From Argyresthia goedartella (taxonomy: Eukaryota > Arthropoda > Insecta > Lepidoptera > Argyresthiidae), in contig OX463813.1 in assembly GCA_949825045.1 (NCBI GenBank), positions 2,914,001-2,978,000 on the forward strand: a stretch of DNA of 64,000 nucleotides, in the 5' to 3' direction. Positions 21,420 to 32,665 of the stretch are shown piece by piece. The notes beneath the pieces are model-generated. The model was not told where the DNA came from and did not search any database. It saw only the letters and a program-made list of their open reading frames with translations. Each line of letters begins with the position of its first letter. The stretch's first letter is position 1. Both the position numbers and the translations under genes were made by a program.

Positions 21420-21645
21420 AATTTCCTTAGACCGAAATCAGTACCTGTTGTGAAGTCATTTTTTTAAAAAGAATGGGGGAGTTTTTAGCCATTTCTTCTT
21501 AACCCCGAGACCCGCCTTTCGAAACGATGTAGCCTTTTTTTATATAAAAAAAATACTTGTTTATAAGTAAGTATAATTTTGACGTTGAATAAGATTATTT
21601 ATTTATTTATATTCAATAAAAAAAAAAGAATCTGAATCTGAATCT
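21420..21645 (+). mobile_element. LINE 3' UTR with (gaatct)n tail
   Basis: Contains cttcttaaccccgagacccg and cgaaacgatgtagcc, then ttcaataaaaaaaaaagaat and a gaatctgaatctgaatctg tail. No ORF remains. It lies inside the delta SINE. Confidence 0.75.
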
Positions 21646-21949
21646 GCAGCGACGATGGGCTAGCTCCTGTCAAGCAAAATGGAGTACTGAATAAATGGCT
21701 AAAATTGAGCACAACTGTGGCTCTGCCACCCCGTATGGTAAAAGACGTGACGCTAAATGTTACAAATTATTAAGTTACGTTGCTCTGTTAGTTCTGAAAG
21801 CCTTTTTAACATTTTAATTCCTGTTCTTTTAAATGTGAGCTGAATGTGAGGTGAGTTCTGCTGTCGGGGTGCCCAGCCTTAAACATGATTTAACCTCTCA
21901 TGCCCGGGTGGCGCAAGAAGGTGCGATTTACCCCGTTATAGGTATTTTT

Positions 21950-22210
21950 TTTTAAGTATTCCAAATTAATGCACTTTTACGAGTCAAACAAATGGAGAAA
22001 ATTAAAAAATAAATAAAATTTGATCAACGAAACTAATGAGTAACTGATTATGGTTTGAGTTTGAAAAAGGAAATTGTCCTTTCAAGAGGTGATTCATGGC
22101 TGAATCTCGCACAGGAAAAAGAAACCCTATTAACTGTACCAGTGCTTCAGAAATACGCCCGTCAGAGAAGATAGCACCAAGAAACTCTACGGAGATGGAT
22201 TTTTAAATTT
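21950..22210 (-). mobile_element. LINE 3' UTR, minus strand, copy 1
   Basis: Shares aatgcacttttacgagtcaa, ggtgattcatggctgaatct and cgcacaggaaaaagaaac with 61536-61805. The latter has a (tcaaa)n tail, so this copy has lost its tail end. Confidence 0.75.
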
Positions 22211-23234
22211 TCGTCGTTAATTTGTATTTTTTGAGGTTTAAAATCGCGTTGCCTCATAACCAGGTCCAGAACTTGACAGGATAAGCCAGAAAGTTAACAA
22301 TGTACAACAAAGCTAGAAAATATGAATTATTTTCTGAAACATCTCTTTTTCACAGCGTTATATTATTAAGCAGAGAGAAAAAGCTCCAAGCTCATAACTA
22401 ATGTGGCTCATTTCTCTTTTCCTTGTAACTAGTATTTTGCTTTGGTTTTCCGCTTTCTGGAGGTATACTTTATTGTCTCATTTCTTTACGATTTAGTTAT
22501 AAAAATGCTTAGTTTATGTCACACTAGGGCCAGCTGACTAAGTTGCTTTGGTATTTTTACCCAACTAAACCATAGAGTAATGCTTTTCGAACAATTTTGT
22601 GAGCGCGCGCAACAGAGCAAACGGATTATAATATGAGGTGCCGTTGGACTGTGGACTGGATAGTGAAATAAGACAATTTATAAGAACTGCCAGCTTATTT
22701 TTCGATGCTTCCGTCCCTGCAAAAAAACTTCGAAGCAATACTGTAACTCAAGGTACAGAAAACATAGCGGGAAAACCTGGACTGTTGAAACTTTTAAGAA
22801 ATATAAATCTTTCATACATTAATCTGCATAATAAATCTCAAACTTTGCATCTGCGATTTATAAATAGAAAATACCGACATGTTTGATTAATAGGAGTTGT
22901 TGTCAACTTCACGTTTCAACTGAATTGGTGAGTCGTGCGTTTTGCGAAGTTAATTACTTTAGCGAGATTATTCGTAACGCTTCATTTGGTAACTTGAAGC
23001 TTGAAATATGGTTGTGTTATGAAGTGTTGGTCAATACACATCTAAAATCATATCAATACACACTAGTGTATCAAGCCAAGTAAGAGTAAAGATACAGGCG
23101 ACGCGACTGCCGTGTCTTTTTACGGGAACCATATCGAGCTACTTTTGACCCCAAAATCCATTACTTTCAAAATGCAATATGAATTCAATATGACCTATAT
23201 TACATTTACATGTACATAATCAGCGATGTTTTTA
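22211..23234. other. Unassigned
   Basis: Two consecutive + frames (22638-22886 and 22883-23083) overlap by a few bases. The first is plausible protein-like sequence (LDSEIRQFIRTASLFFDASV), but I recognise no family in either and see no splice or promoter context. About 1 kb otherwise without features. Confidence 0.4.
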
Positions 23235-23697
23235 TAGTAGTTTATGTGACTGCTACATAATGGAGAGCATCAATACTCGAGAGTGGGTTTATGAAACGAG
23301 CCGAAGGCGAGTTTCATAATAATATCACTCGAGAGTTTTAATGCCTAATTATGTACAATTACATGCACTAGTTTATCTACACACATATCATAAGCTCTCT
23401 TTGATGTGTACAGGAACCGCCATGTTTGACCGGCATTGTGGCTCTGCAGTTGTTTAGCTTGTTCTGTAGCACCAACTTCGGGCATTGGCGTTCGAAATTT
23501 GAATGTCAGTACCAACTTCACAGACAAACTAGGGAATTTGAATGTCATAATGTGTAGAAAAATTACACATTATGGTCATAATGTGTAATTTTTCAGATAA
23601 GAAATGAGTTTTTACCAAGTAATTTAACATTATGCTGATCGTAACGTGCGGTTTTTGTACGTAGTAAAGAGAGTTTATGATACGTGTGTAGATAAAA
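23235..23697 (+). mobile_element. FB-A, copy A4 (subfamily I)
   Basis: Complete. Its central hairpin is perfect: gaaaaattacacattatg, loop gt, cataatgtgtaatttttc (about 23557-23594). It carries part of the internal duplication seen in A3. It abuts A5 directly. Confidence 0.93.
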
Positions 23698-23700
23698 TAT

Positions 23701-24117
23701 TTTATGTGACTGCTACATAATGGAGGGCATTAATACTCGAGAGTGGGGATATCACTCGAGAGTTTTTATGCCTAACTATGTACAGTTACATACACTAGTT
23801 TATCTACACACATATCATAAGTTCTCTTTGATGTGTTCAGGAACCGCATGTTTGACCGGCATTGATCTTCAGTTGTTCAGCTTGTTCTGTAGTACCAACT
23901 TCACAGACAAACTAGCGGCGGCACGCAGGCGGGCGTCAGCGTTCGAAATTTGAATGTCATAATTTGACAAATTTTGGTACATTATGGTCATAATGAACAA
24001 ATTTTCAGATAAGAAATGAGTTTTTACCAAATAGTTTTACATTACGCTGGTCTTAACGCGCGGTTTTCAGACGCAGTAAAGAGGGTTTATGATACGTGTG
24101 TAGATAAACTACTATTA
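23701..24117 (+). mobile_element. FB-A, copy A5
   Basis: Lacks the first tagtag of the family and follows A4 head-to-tail. The right end reads gtgtgtagataaactacta, which restores the inverse of the family's left terminus (tagtagttta). The head hairpin has lost the gaaacgagccgaaggcg loop. The centre reads cattatggtcataatg. Confidence 0.9.
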
Positions 24118-24711
24118 CATGTCTGATTATTTTCCATAACCATTTGAAAGCAAGTGGGTATCTTACATCTGTGATTAATTAATGAATACCAATAATATAT
24201 CAGGTTGCACAAATAATACACCATTTATCATTATATCGAACGACATTATTTGTTCTCCAACAACAATACTATATTGATGATCTCACAAAAAGTACCAGGA
24301 CTACAGAACCAGTAGACAATTCTTCAAACGTACTCCCCACAAGAAAATCTTTTTTTTTTGTGAGTCACAGATCCTCGTATCATTATGCCACTGCCGCCTA
24401 TTTCCGGTTAAGTGTGAGTGATTTATGACGTCGCTGTCATTTGGGATGAGATGTGATGTATGGGATATGGGAATTTACTAGATGTTGCTCTAATGACTCA
24501 GAAATAGTCCTTCGAACGCGGCTGTGACGTAGAATGCGACGGCGGAAGTGACATAAGTAAATTTAGTTTTTTTTTGTTTTTTCTTACAATGTTTATTCCA
24601 TTGGCGTTAGAATAGGTACTTACTAAAAATTACGCTGTGTGATAATTTCTACTGCCTCCCAAGTGAGAATCCCGGCAAAAAAACCCTAGGTCTTGGTTAG
24701 AAAAGGAAAAT
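24118..24711. other. Unassigned
   Basis: AT-rich, with T-runs at about 24350 and 24571. 24640-24690 (cctcccaagtgagaatcccg, then ccctaggtcttgg) resembles a decayed gamma SINE head. Nothing else recognised. Confidence 0.5.
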
Positions 24712-24941
24712 ATTTCACTGCACATCAAAAATACTGATTTGCACAGCAAATATCAGGGCAAAATGCTGCGTTAGCTTAGGTGAAGGGTAAATGTATCCTT
24801 CGTGTTAGGTTGAACACGCAAGAAAAACAAAAAATACTCAAAACATAAACTTGAGTACACATAAAATATTTAAAACATAACAAGTGTTTTTGCTGATCAT
24901 TTTCTGCTGTGAAAATCAGTATTTTTGATGTGCGATTAAAT
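24712..24941 (-). mobile_element. MITE F, copy F2
   Basis: Inverted termini: ttcactgcacatcaaaaata at the left and, read inward from the right, ttaatcgcacatcaaaaata. Both are followed by ctgattt(t/g)cacagc. The centre is the shared core in inverted orientation (atcagggcaaaatgctgcg, cttaggtgaagggta, gttaggttgaac). The frame 24776-25072 spans its edge and is not a gene. Confidence 0.85.
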
Positions 24942-24944
24942 ATA

Positions 24945-25015
24945 TGTATGAAGACGCTGTTTCTAATTCCCAAGACACAGGATGTCCTAGTGTGTGGCCA
25001 GACGCTATGTATGTA
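24945..25015 (+). mobile_element. SINE gamma body fragment
   Basis: gacgctgtttctaattccca, then acaggatgtcctagtgtgtg; matches the gamma body at 16.4 and 27.9 kb. Confidence 0.65.
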
Positions 25016-25199
25016 ACTGTATATAAATGTTATGTAATTCTGCATATTGGACACATCTACTGCCGCCGACAATCTGTGCGAAGCTCTTTTTGTCTCCGGC
25101 CATCATGTCATACTGCTGACGTCATCATTGTAATGGTCTCGGGATTTTGGCGGGAAAATACACTTTGTATTACCTATTGGCAATCGGAGAGAAGGATGG

Positions 25200-25385
25200 G
25201 GTTTTAACCCCTGACAAAAAAAGAGGTGTATTATACGTTAGAAGCGTCTATATGTGTCTGTGGCACCCTAGCGCTCAAATGGGTTGACGGATTTTAATTA
25301 GGTTTTCAGTGATAGAGAGTTCACTGCGATGGTTCTTAGCCATGTTATTCAAATCGGTATTCCTTCGAAAGTTATCAGCCAATCA
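25200..25385 (+). repeat. Dispersed repeat, aacccctgac / ggtgtatt type
   Basis: ggttttaacccctgacaaaa, agaggtgtattatacg, gtctgtggcaccctagcg and cgatggttcttagccatgtt occur in this order. I know this as a common moth repeat type, single copy in this window. Confidence 0.5.
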
Positions 25386-25450
25386 AGAAAATAAGTGAAC
25401 CAAATTTTCGGGTTATAATAGGTTTCATTGGTGTGTCTGGGCTGTTTTAA

Positions 25451-25678
25451 ATGATTAACTTACAGTTATTTCTATATAAGGGTGGAAGGGGCACAAGCTT
25501 GCACTCGCGTTTAGACAAACTTCTTGAACGTCAGACCGCGCACCGAGCCGAATACTCGTACGTTGGCTCGAGCGCGCGCGTTGCGCGTCGCCCGGCCGAG
25601 CGCTTCATGACAAAAAAGATCATTGTTGAACAACTGCTAGAGCTAGAAGGAAATAAAATGTATTTGCAGATATCTTAA
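25451..25678 (+). CDS. Unrecognised open frame
   Basis: 75 codons, basic, with a GC-rich centre (25540-25615) encoding RQTAHRAEYSYVGSS then ARVARRPAERF. Composition shifts sharply from the AT-rich surroundings, which suggests a coding or regulatory remnant, but there is no domain, homologue or splice context I can name. Confidence 0.2.
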   Translation: MINLQLFLYKGGRGTSLHSRLDKLLERQTAHRAEYSYVGSSARVARRPAERFMTKKIIVEQLLELEGNKMYLQIS

Positions 25679-25839
25679 GAAATTTACTCTTTAATTGTGT
25701 AATTTATATCAATATATTACAATCAATTTGATATACAATAGTTGCAGATAACGGTCGAAACACTTATCATTCGCTGTCTCAAGTGGCCGTCCGTAATGTT
25801 CTCAAGTGGAGTCCGTCTATGAGAGTGACCCTCTAGATA

Positions 25840-26746
25840 ATTGTTATGGAGGCTGGCAAAACCAAGTGTATCAAATTCTCACTTCTAAATGTCAGGCGAG
25901 TTGAGACCAGTTTAGTGTTGGACAACAACACGTTAGAGTTAGTTAATTATACGAAGTTTCTTGGAGTAACCATTGATAGCAAATTGCAGTGGGGACCCCA
26001 CATAGATAAATTAGTTGGTAAATTAAGTTCTGCGGCTTATGCTGTTAGGAATATCAGACAAAACACGGATGTGGCTTCATCTAGGCTAGAGTATTTTAGT
26101 TACTTAGAAAAGAGCTATTCGACCAATTTATAATTTAAAACGAACAGACTCCTTAAGAGAGCTTTTTAAATTGACATACTTACTGTAGCCAGTTAATTTA
26201 TTTTCGAAAATATAATGTATGTACGCAAGAACCTCATAACATTTTCCAAACTTAGCGATAGCTGTAGTTAACTTAAGAAATTAAGACTCGCAAGATTAGC
26301 ATTCTTTCAAGGGTCAGCGCATTCTCTACTACAACAAGATACCTCTGGAGATTTTGAAATTGCCATTTCAGCAATTAAAAAAGCATGTTAAAGCGAATTT
26401 ATCGAAAAAGGCATATTGCATATATACAAAGGCATATATACAATGTTCAAGATAACTTTAATGACGGGAATATATGGGGTTAATCTAGCTCAACACAGTT
26501 CTTGCTGTTGGTAATGTTTTAATCATTTATGCTGCTTATTATTTATAATAATAAATATTGTAATATTTGTATACGTTAAGCACAAGCAATTTTTAAAAGA
26601 GATCTAAAAATCAATCTGTGAGAGTTTCTACGCCCTCCTCTCCCACAGTAGTCCAATGTAGAGAAGAGGCAAAAAATGACGTTTGCTAAGTAAATGTAAA
26701 ATAAATAATTATATAATAAATAAATTTAACTTTGACTTTGACTTTG
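25840..26746 (+). mobile_element. LINE-T copy 4 with reverse-transcriptase thumb remnant
   Basis: The frame 25846-26133 reads KTKCIKFSL, then FLGVTIDSKLQWGPHI and LVGKLSSAAYAVRNIRQNT, the region between the palm/thumb of a jockey/CR1-like reverse transcriptase and its C-terminus. At 26100-26110 it jumps (deletion) to the KRAI-containing segment, which is out of frame. A second insertion/deletion disrupts the C-terminal block (26230-26480). The 3' UTR and a (tttgac)n tail end at about 26746. Confidence 0.88.
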
Positions 26747-27805
26747 CTGAAAAGTGCTTTTCACGACTACTGCAAGGAAATAAAATTAATTTAACAGAAA
26801 ATTGATTTTTAGTTAAATTAGGTTTTGAACTCCCCCTGGCCGGGTCCCCTATTCCGCAATTGGCCTTGCAATTGGACAAGCCATTCACGCATTTACCGAC
26901 ATGGCAAGAAGTGCTAAAGACTTTCATTCATCTGAGTGAAGTGCCATTTGTTGACATTTGACAGAACTAAAACAAACAAGTTAACAATGTTTTTTCTGGC
27001 CTTTTCAAATAGGACAGAAATATTTTTGTTGTCCATTTTAACTATTAATTGTTTTCGCCACATTAAAGACCATATTTTGCCACATTTCCGAGCTTTAATG
27101 TGAAAAAGGTTGTATATGCTCCTAGTGCGGAATGTAGGTGAATTGCGACGAGTGACATTTTCATCCACGAGCGAGCGAAGCGAGCGAGTTATAATTCGAC
27201 GCGAGTCGGAAATCATCTTACGCACGTGTATCAAACAATGTTTTACCAAACGTGAGGTGAGAAAATAAATAATCATATGTGAACTAAACATGAACTCACC
27301 AAAATGGCATGCTTATTTTAAATAAGCCGGTGTCATTAGGAATCTAATAAATAACGTAATTAACATTAAAGTTTGGTACGTCACTATCTAATCAACTATG
27401 TACATACTTATTGTGATACTATTTCCGATCACAAACATTATAATGTTTCCATCTCTGTAGCTGCGTGATGGGCTAACCTCCCATTACGCAAAAGAGACCT
27501 CTACTACAGTTAATCTTTAAAATAAATATGTGCAGTCCACAGAAATCAGTGTCTTAGGTCTCTTGCACATATATGACATAATATTCATAGTGTTATACTG
27601 AACAGACATACATGCATATCTAGACAATTATAATTTCAAATCAATATATCAATATCGTCTCCGGATGTGCAGCGGTAACTGTAGAGAAGCACCCGTTCTA
27701 GTCACGTGATTGTACAATTAAAAGTTATGCTGTGAAATAGCGCGGGTTTTGCAACTCTGTGCGGTTTGCATGTGTGCGTGAACCAGCGGGTTGTGTTGGT
27801 AATGC
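26747..27805. other. Unassigned repeat-like sequence
   Basis: A minus-strand frame at 26914-27291 (125 codons) is rich in Arg and Asn but spans the palindromic cgagcgagcgaagcgagcga (27165-27184), a motif that recurs in other repeats here; I take it as repeat sequence. 27455-27510 holds a delta SINE fragment (gtagctgcgtgatgggctaa). The rest is not recognised. Confidence 0.45.
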
Positions 27806-28010
27806 TCTAATGAGGACCTCTGCGGCACTGCGGTCGCGGCTCTGCCTTCCATGCGAGAGGTCCCGGGTTCGGTCACCGGCTGGGGATAAAGAAGAAAAAA
27901 AAAACAAGTCTTCGATTTTTATATGTGTGTCACGTCGCTGTTTCCGGCTTCCAGGATACGCCAGAAGCAATGTATGTGCATGTATGTTAATGTAAATGTA
28001 TGTAAATAGC
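27806..28010 (+). mobile_element. SINE gamma, copy 2
   Basis: Head gaggacctctgcggcactgc, B-box region gtcccgggttcggtcacc, linker tggggataaag with an A-run, body tgtgtgtcacgtcgctgttt and ccagaagcaatgtatg. Frames on both strands at 27725-27995 are shadows. Confidence 0.82.
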
Positions 28011-28209
28011 TAGACTCAACGTCAGCCGGCGGCGGTTAGTAGCCTTATGGCTTTGGCACATCAGTGGCGAGTTGGCTGTCAAATACAACGTCTGTGTGGC
28101 GAGAGACTTCAATGCGGAGTCAGCATAGTATGTAGTATCAATCACCCATCCCTCACCGAAACTAATAACTAATTACCGTTACTAATTAGTTAAGCACCAT
28201 GGCATTAAG

Positions 28210-28470
28210 ACGGTCCCGAATGGCCGAGTCGGCAGTGACCCTGCCTACGAAGCCAAGGGTCCCGCGTTCCGAGTCCCGGTGGGGGTAATTTTTTTTTTTA
28301 TGAGAACGGATGTTTGTGCCCATGTCATCGTTGTTTATCTATCTAAGTATACTATTTATCTATCTAAGTATGTGTATCGTTGTCTAGTACCCAAGATAAA
28401 TGGAATCCTAGTTTAAGGCTAGATTTTTTTTTGTAAATAGTGTGCAAGGTATTATTATCATTATTATTAA
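28210..28470 (+). mobile_element. SINE alpha, copy S5
   Basis: Head cggtcccgaatggccgagtc (good A box); the B box has an extra C (gcgttccgagtcccgg). The tail gtgcaaggtattattatca ends near 28470. Confidence 0.9.
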
Positions 28471-28532
28471 GTCGCCATTTCCATTGAAATTGTCGGGAGA
28501 TTGAATTGCTCTGATTGAGAAATCAATAATAT

Positions 28533-29031
28533 TAGTAGTTTATGTGACTGCTGCATAATGGAGGGCATTAAAACTCGAGAGTGGGTTTATAAAACGAGCC
28601 GAAGGCGAGTTTCATAATAATATCACTCGAAGGTTTTAATGCCTAATTATGTACAGTTACATACACTAGTTTATCTACACACATATCATAAGCTCTCTTT
28701 GATGTGTTCAGGAACCGCATGTTTGACCGGCATTGTGGTTCTGCAATTGTTTAGCTTGTTCTGTAGTACCAACTTCACGCAGACGGGCGTCGGCGTTCGA
28801 AATTTGAATGTCAGTACCAACTTCACAGACAAACTAGGGACGGCACGCGGGTGGGCGTCGGCGTTCGAAATTTGAATTTCATTATATGTTGAAAAACTAC
28901 ACATAATGACCATTATATGTAGTTTTCCAGATACGAAACGAGTTTTTACCAGGTAGTTTAACATAATGCTGATCGTAACGTGCGGTTTTTGAACGCAGTA
29001 AAGAGGGTTTATGATACGTGTGTAGATAAAA
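28533..29031 (+). mobile_element. FB-A, copy A6 (subfamily II)
   Basis: Nearly identical in layout to A3, including the internal duplication and the centre gaaaaactacacataatg / cattatatgtagtttt. The frame 28639-28875 matches that of A3 almost residue for residue; 28686-29048 is the opposite-strand shadow. Confidence 0.93.
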
Positions 29032-29047
29032 TAATCAATGTAGTCCA

Positions 29048-29310
29048 TTAATTAACATAAGGGGTACAGGCCTTTACCCGGATAGGAGCTAGATTAAGCC
29101 ATACTCAAGTTGATTGAGGGGTTTTACGACCACTACCACGTAGCGAGTAGCCGGGACCTACAGCCTAACGTGTCATCCGAAACACTGAACGTCCGATACA
29201 GTACTTAAGATCAATTTACCATCTCATTTTTACATGGTCAGGATTCGAACCTGTATCTCCTATGTGAGGAGCAAGCGTGAAACCCAGCAGGCCATTGAGC
29301 TCTTGAAATT
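29048..29310 (-). mobile_element. SINE delta-type, uninterrupted copy
   Basis: Inverted. Body ggcctttacccggataggag, tgtcatccgaaacactgaac, then head tacatggtcaggattcgaac (B box) and gcaagcgtgaaaccc, ending at attgagctc. It shows what the junction looks like without the LINE insertions found at 14.7 and 33.7 kb. Confidence 0.82.
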
Positions 29311-29457
29311 GCGAATCGAGAAATTGCACATGTGATATTTTTTAATCCAGAGACATGGATCCGGGAAAATTGCTGAAAGTATTCTTTATTTGAAATTCTT
29401 CATGTCAACTTTCTACAGCGTGGTTGCAGAGTTTCTGCAATTTGTGGTAATCTTGCT

Positions 29458-29935
29458 GTCGCAGTTAGTTGGTTAAATCAGACACTTAACTAACTCTCGT
29501 TAATTAAATACCTACGTTTAACCAAGTCACTAATATTCCGTCAGACAAATGCGTGAACGAAACGTTTAAAGAGTGGTCTAAACGTTCCTAGGCAACAAGA
29601 CATGTACTTTTTTTTTTATGTGTACTTAAGTTTATGTTTTAAGTATTTTTGTTGTTCTTACATTTGGATAAAGGGAGCTTCGCTTCGCCCACCCCCTTTG
29701 CCTTTCACCTAAGCTATCGCAATGTTTTGCCGTGATATGAGCTGTGTGAATTGAACAGCTATTATCGTGACGCCATCTCGTTTGCTAACACGCCGGCTTT
29801 CGGTAAGACAGATTGTTAAAAAATTTCGACGATGCTTTATTTAAATCAAAATGCTAGTGACTTGGTTAAACTTCGGCATTTAATTAACGGTCGAGAGAGT
29901 TAGCTATGTGTCTGATATAACCAACCAACTGCGAC
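29458..29935. mobile_element. MITE E, copy E1 (contains shared core)
   Basis: Long terminal inverted repeats of about 80 bp: gtcgcagttagttggttaaa at the left, and the right end read inward begins gtcgcagttggttggttata. Both continue through taattaaat and gtttaaccaagtcacta. The centre has cttaagtttatgttttaagt, then the core (gttgttcttacat, gcttcgcttcgcccacccc, cacctaagct). No ORF. Confidence 0.92.
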
Positions 29936-30454
29936 AATGCCATGGAGATGGCTTTGCTTAACCGATAATTACTGTGTCCTTGACCTTAACTTTAGATGCT
30001 AAATAAACTTTGTTACTTTTTCGTGTCTGGGCTTTGGATTAATTTACTTATTGCACATGCATTGTACCCTATTTATTTGTCTCCATATTTATTATTCTCT
30101 TCAAAAATACCTCTAAATATTGTCTGTTTACAATACGAGTATCTATTTACGTTTCACAGACAGACGTAGATATTTAAGACTTTCGCCACCAGCAAACATA
30201 CCCTTGCCGCTCGATACCATCATTTGCAACTTCCAACCGTCATAATGACGTTTCACAAATATCCGCCGACATGACGGAACGGTGTTCTAAATTTGAAATA
30301 TGACGTTTGTGACGTCACATAATCTGTATGCGCGGCGGATCGGGGCAGCTTAGCCTGAGGAATATCCCCGATGGAAGATTATTGGGAGGGATGTGACAGG
30401 TAGGTATCGATAATGTGGTTTTACAACTATATAGTTATTGATGGGGACTTGTGA
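29936..30454. other. No recognised feature
   Basis: Unique-looking AT-rich sequence with a cluster of gacgt motifs at 30245-30320. No ORF of note. Confidence 0.5.
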
Positions 30455-30645
30455 ATGAAGAGACGACTTCTGTGGTTATGATCAGCGGTTATGGCCTGAT
30501 CCCCGACTGGGGATAAAAGAGATAAAAAAAGGTCTTGAATGTTTATGTGTGTGTGATGTCGCTTTTCTGGTTCCGAAGATACAGGGTATTCTAGTTTGGG
30601 GTCTAGAATAATGTATGTTTGTGTTTATGTTTTATGGTATTTGAC
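30455..30645 (+). mobile_element. SINE gamma, copy 3 (decayed head)
   Basis: gacgacttctgtggttatga, then ccccgactggggataaaaga, body tgtgtgtgatgtcgcttttc and tctagtttggggtctaga. Confidence 0.7.
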
Positions 30646-31652
30646 ATCCTAAAGGCTTATTAACTAACAGCATAAAATCCGACAGCTCTTGTCCGGTGTC
30701 ACTATTATTTTTTATTTAGTTGTTTTCACATCTTGTTTCTCTATTGCAATGAAACTCACTCATTATTCTAAAGCTTGTTATTTTTTAGATATATAAAATA
30801 GTATTAAATATTTCTATGGATGGGCCTTCCCGAACAAACCTTCATACTATTTTGGGTACCAAAATAAATAGCGCCAGTGTTGAAGATGTATTAGCATTTT
30901 TAAACAACTTCTGTCTTTCAATAGAGCTAAAAATGAGTTTCAGCTCAACAGGAGACATTGTCCCTACCAAAATCTGTGTTTATACTGGAGTAGAAATTTA
31001 CTTCGCACAACTATGCCTTCGCCACCCCGCGATGAAAAAGATCCGTATGGGAAATAGAATTAGAGTTAAGAAGAAATCGCGTGAGCCATGATATTTTTGT
31101 CCATCGATAAGTATTACTTTCGACGAGTTCCCATCACTTGGGCCTAAAGACGAGGGTCTCATAAATGTGTAAAGTTGTTTGTTGTTTACCAACAATTAAG
31201 GCTAGGAAAAAAAAACACAAAATGTGACAAAAAAACGACGTAATGCGCAAAAGTTAAAACATACTGCTGATTTGGCTTAGAAAAAATTGTCGTTATAGCG
31301 TGTTACGTTTTCCCAGATAGGGCAATGTCGGCAAAAAGTTTGACGTGTATCCATCCACTATTTTTACGTTTCATTTTACCACAACAAACATACCATCACG
31401 TATTATCCCATTGGGGTTGCCAGACTCACAGTTGCGCTAATGTTTAGTTTAGTTTATTACAATAAATTACATGTTTGATAGAGGTGTTACACTTCACATC
31501 CTACCTATGTTATTTTACCCATGGCGAAAAATATTTCAAGAGTTCAATGGTATAGTTAATTTTTCATCGTACACAACCGCATTAAGTTTGTATGAACAGG
31601 ATCACACTGAATATATAAGAGATGATTTTTATTAAATAGGTTTAAGTATAAA
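30646..31652. other. Unassigned; one open frame
   Basis: The + frame 30816-31091 starts at an ATG with MDGPSRTNLHTILGTKINS and ends MGNRIRVKKKSREP with a basic tail. It is somewhat protein-like, but no family, promoter or splice site supports it. The rest is AT-rich and unrecognised. Confidence 0.35.
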
Positions 31653-32490
31653 ATGTTTATGTGACTGGTACATAATGGAGGGCATTAAAACTCGAGAGTG
31701 GGTTCTAAGATCATTTTCAGCTTGTGGCAAGCTTTTACTGTATGGAAATTTAAACATAACAATTTTAATAATATTCAGTGAGCAAAGTGTTTAATAGTAG
31801 TTTATGTGAATGATACATAATGCCTAATTATGTACAGTTTCATACACTAGTTTATCTACACACTTATCATAAACTTTCTTTGATGTGTTCAGGAACCGCA
31901 TGTTCGACCGGCATTGTGGCATTGATAATTGCTCTGCACTTGTTTAGCTTGTTCAGCAGTACCAACTTCACAGATAAACGGGGCGGTACGCAGGCGGGCG
32001 TTCTGCGTTCGAAATTTAAATGTCATGAATTAAGGAAAAAAAATAGATTATTGTCATAATGTTAATGAATAATATTAAGATAAGACTATAAACTCTCTTT
32101 ACTGCGTCCAAAATGTTAAACTACTTTGTAAAAACCCATTTCTTATCTGAATATTGAACATTATGACCATAATGTGTAAATTTTCTACATATTATGACAT
32201 TCAAATTTCGAACGCCGACGCCCGCCTGCGTGCCGCCCCTACTTTGTCTGTGAAGTTGGTACTACAGAACAAGCTAAACAACTCAATGCCGGTCAAACAT
32301 GCGGTTCCTGAACACATCAAAGAGAGCTTATGATGTGTGTGTAGATAAACTAGTGTATGTAACTGTACATAATTAGGCATTATGTATCAGTCACATAAAC
32401 TACTATTACCAAGTAGTGTAACATTATGCTGGTCGTAACGTGCGGTTTTCGGACGCAGTAAAGAGGGTTTATGATACGTGTGTCGATAAA
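31653..32490. mobile_element. FB-A complex A7: head-to-head copies
   Basis: A 5' fragment (31653-31706) is followed by a plus copy truncated at its 3' side (31795-32050), a minus copy (about 32085-32404) and a plus 3' fragment (32406-32490). The two middle copies face each other, so tagtagtttatgtg at 31795 and cacataaactacta at 32404 form outer inverted repeats with arms of about 240 bp. Both middle copies lack the head hairpin. Confidence 0.85.
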
Positions 32491-32574
32491 ATTAAGTACA
32501 ATTGTCTTGGTCTATACAAATAAATTATTTCCGTCAATGTCAAAAGTTGAACGTCATGAGGTTGGTTGGTTTCA

Positions 32575-32665
32575 AATATCTGGGCAAAACACTGCGGTAG
32601 CTCAGGTGAAGGGTAACTTGTTAGTTTGAACATGTAAGAACAACAAAACATACTTAGTTTTAAGT
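32575..32665 (-). repeat. Stand-alone fragment of the shared MITE core
   Basis: tctgggcaaaacactgcggt, agctcaggtgaagggta and gttagtttgaacatgtaaga, in inverted orientation, without the terminal repeats of C, D, E or F nearby. Confidence 0.75.

Larger units (their letters stand above)
20966..21890 (+). mobile_element. SINE delta, copy with two interruptions
   Basis: Head at 20969-21048 (gagctccgtggtctagtg, degraded B box caggttccgtactg). It is broken after accaatga, resumes at about 21363 (cggacgttttatcggtgatg), breaks again at 21420-21645 and resumes to cccagccttaaac at about 21885. The first insert contains the 31-bp array; the second is a LINE 3' end. Confidence 0.78.

Noticed and set aside
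26914..27291. A 125-codon gene on the minus strand
   Set aside because: It spans a palindromic cgagcgaagcgagcg motif found in other repeats, and the composition is not protein-like.
27725..27995. Genes on both strands
   Set aside because: They lie wholly in gamma SINE sequence.
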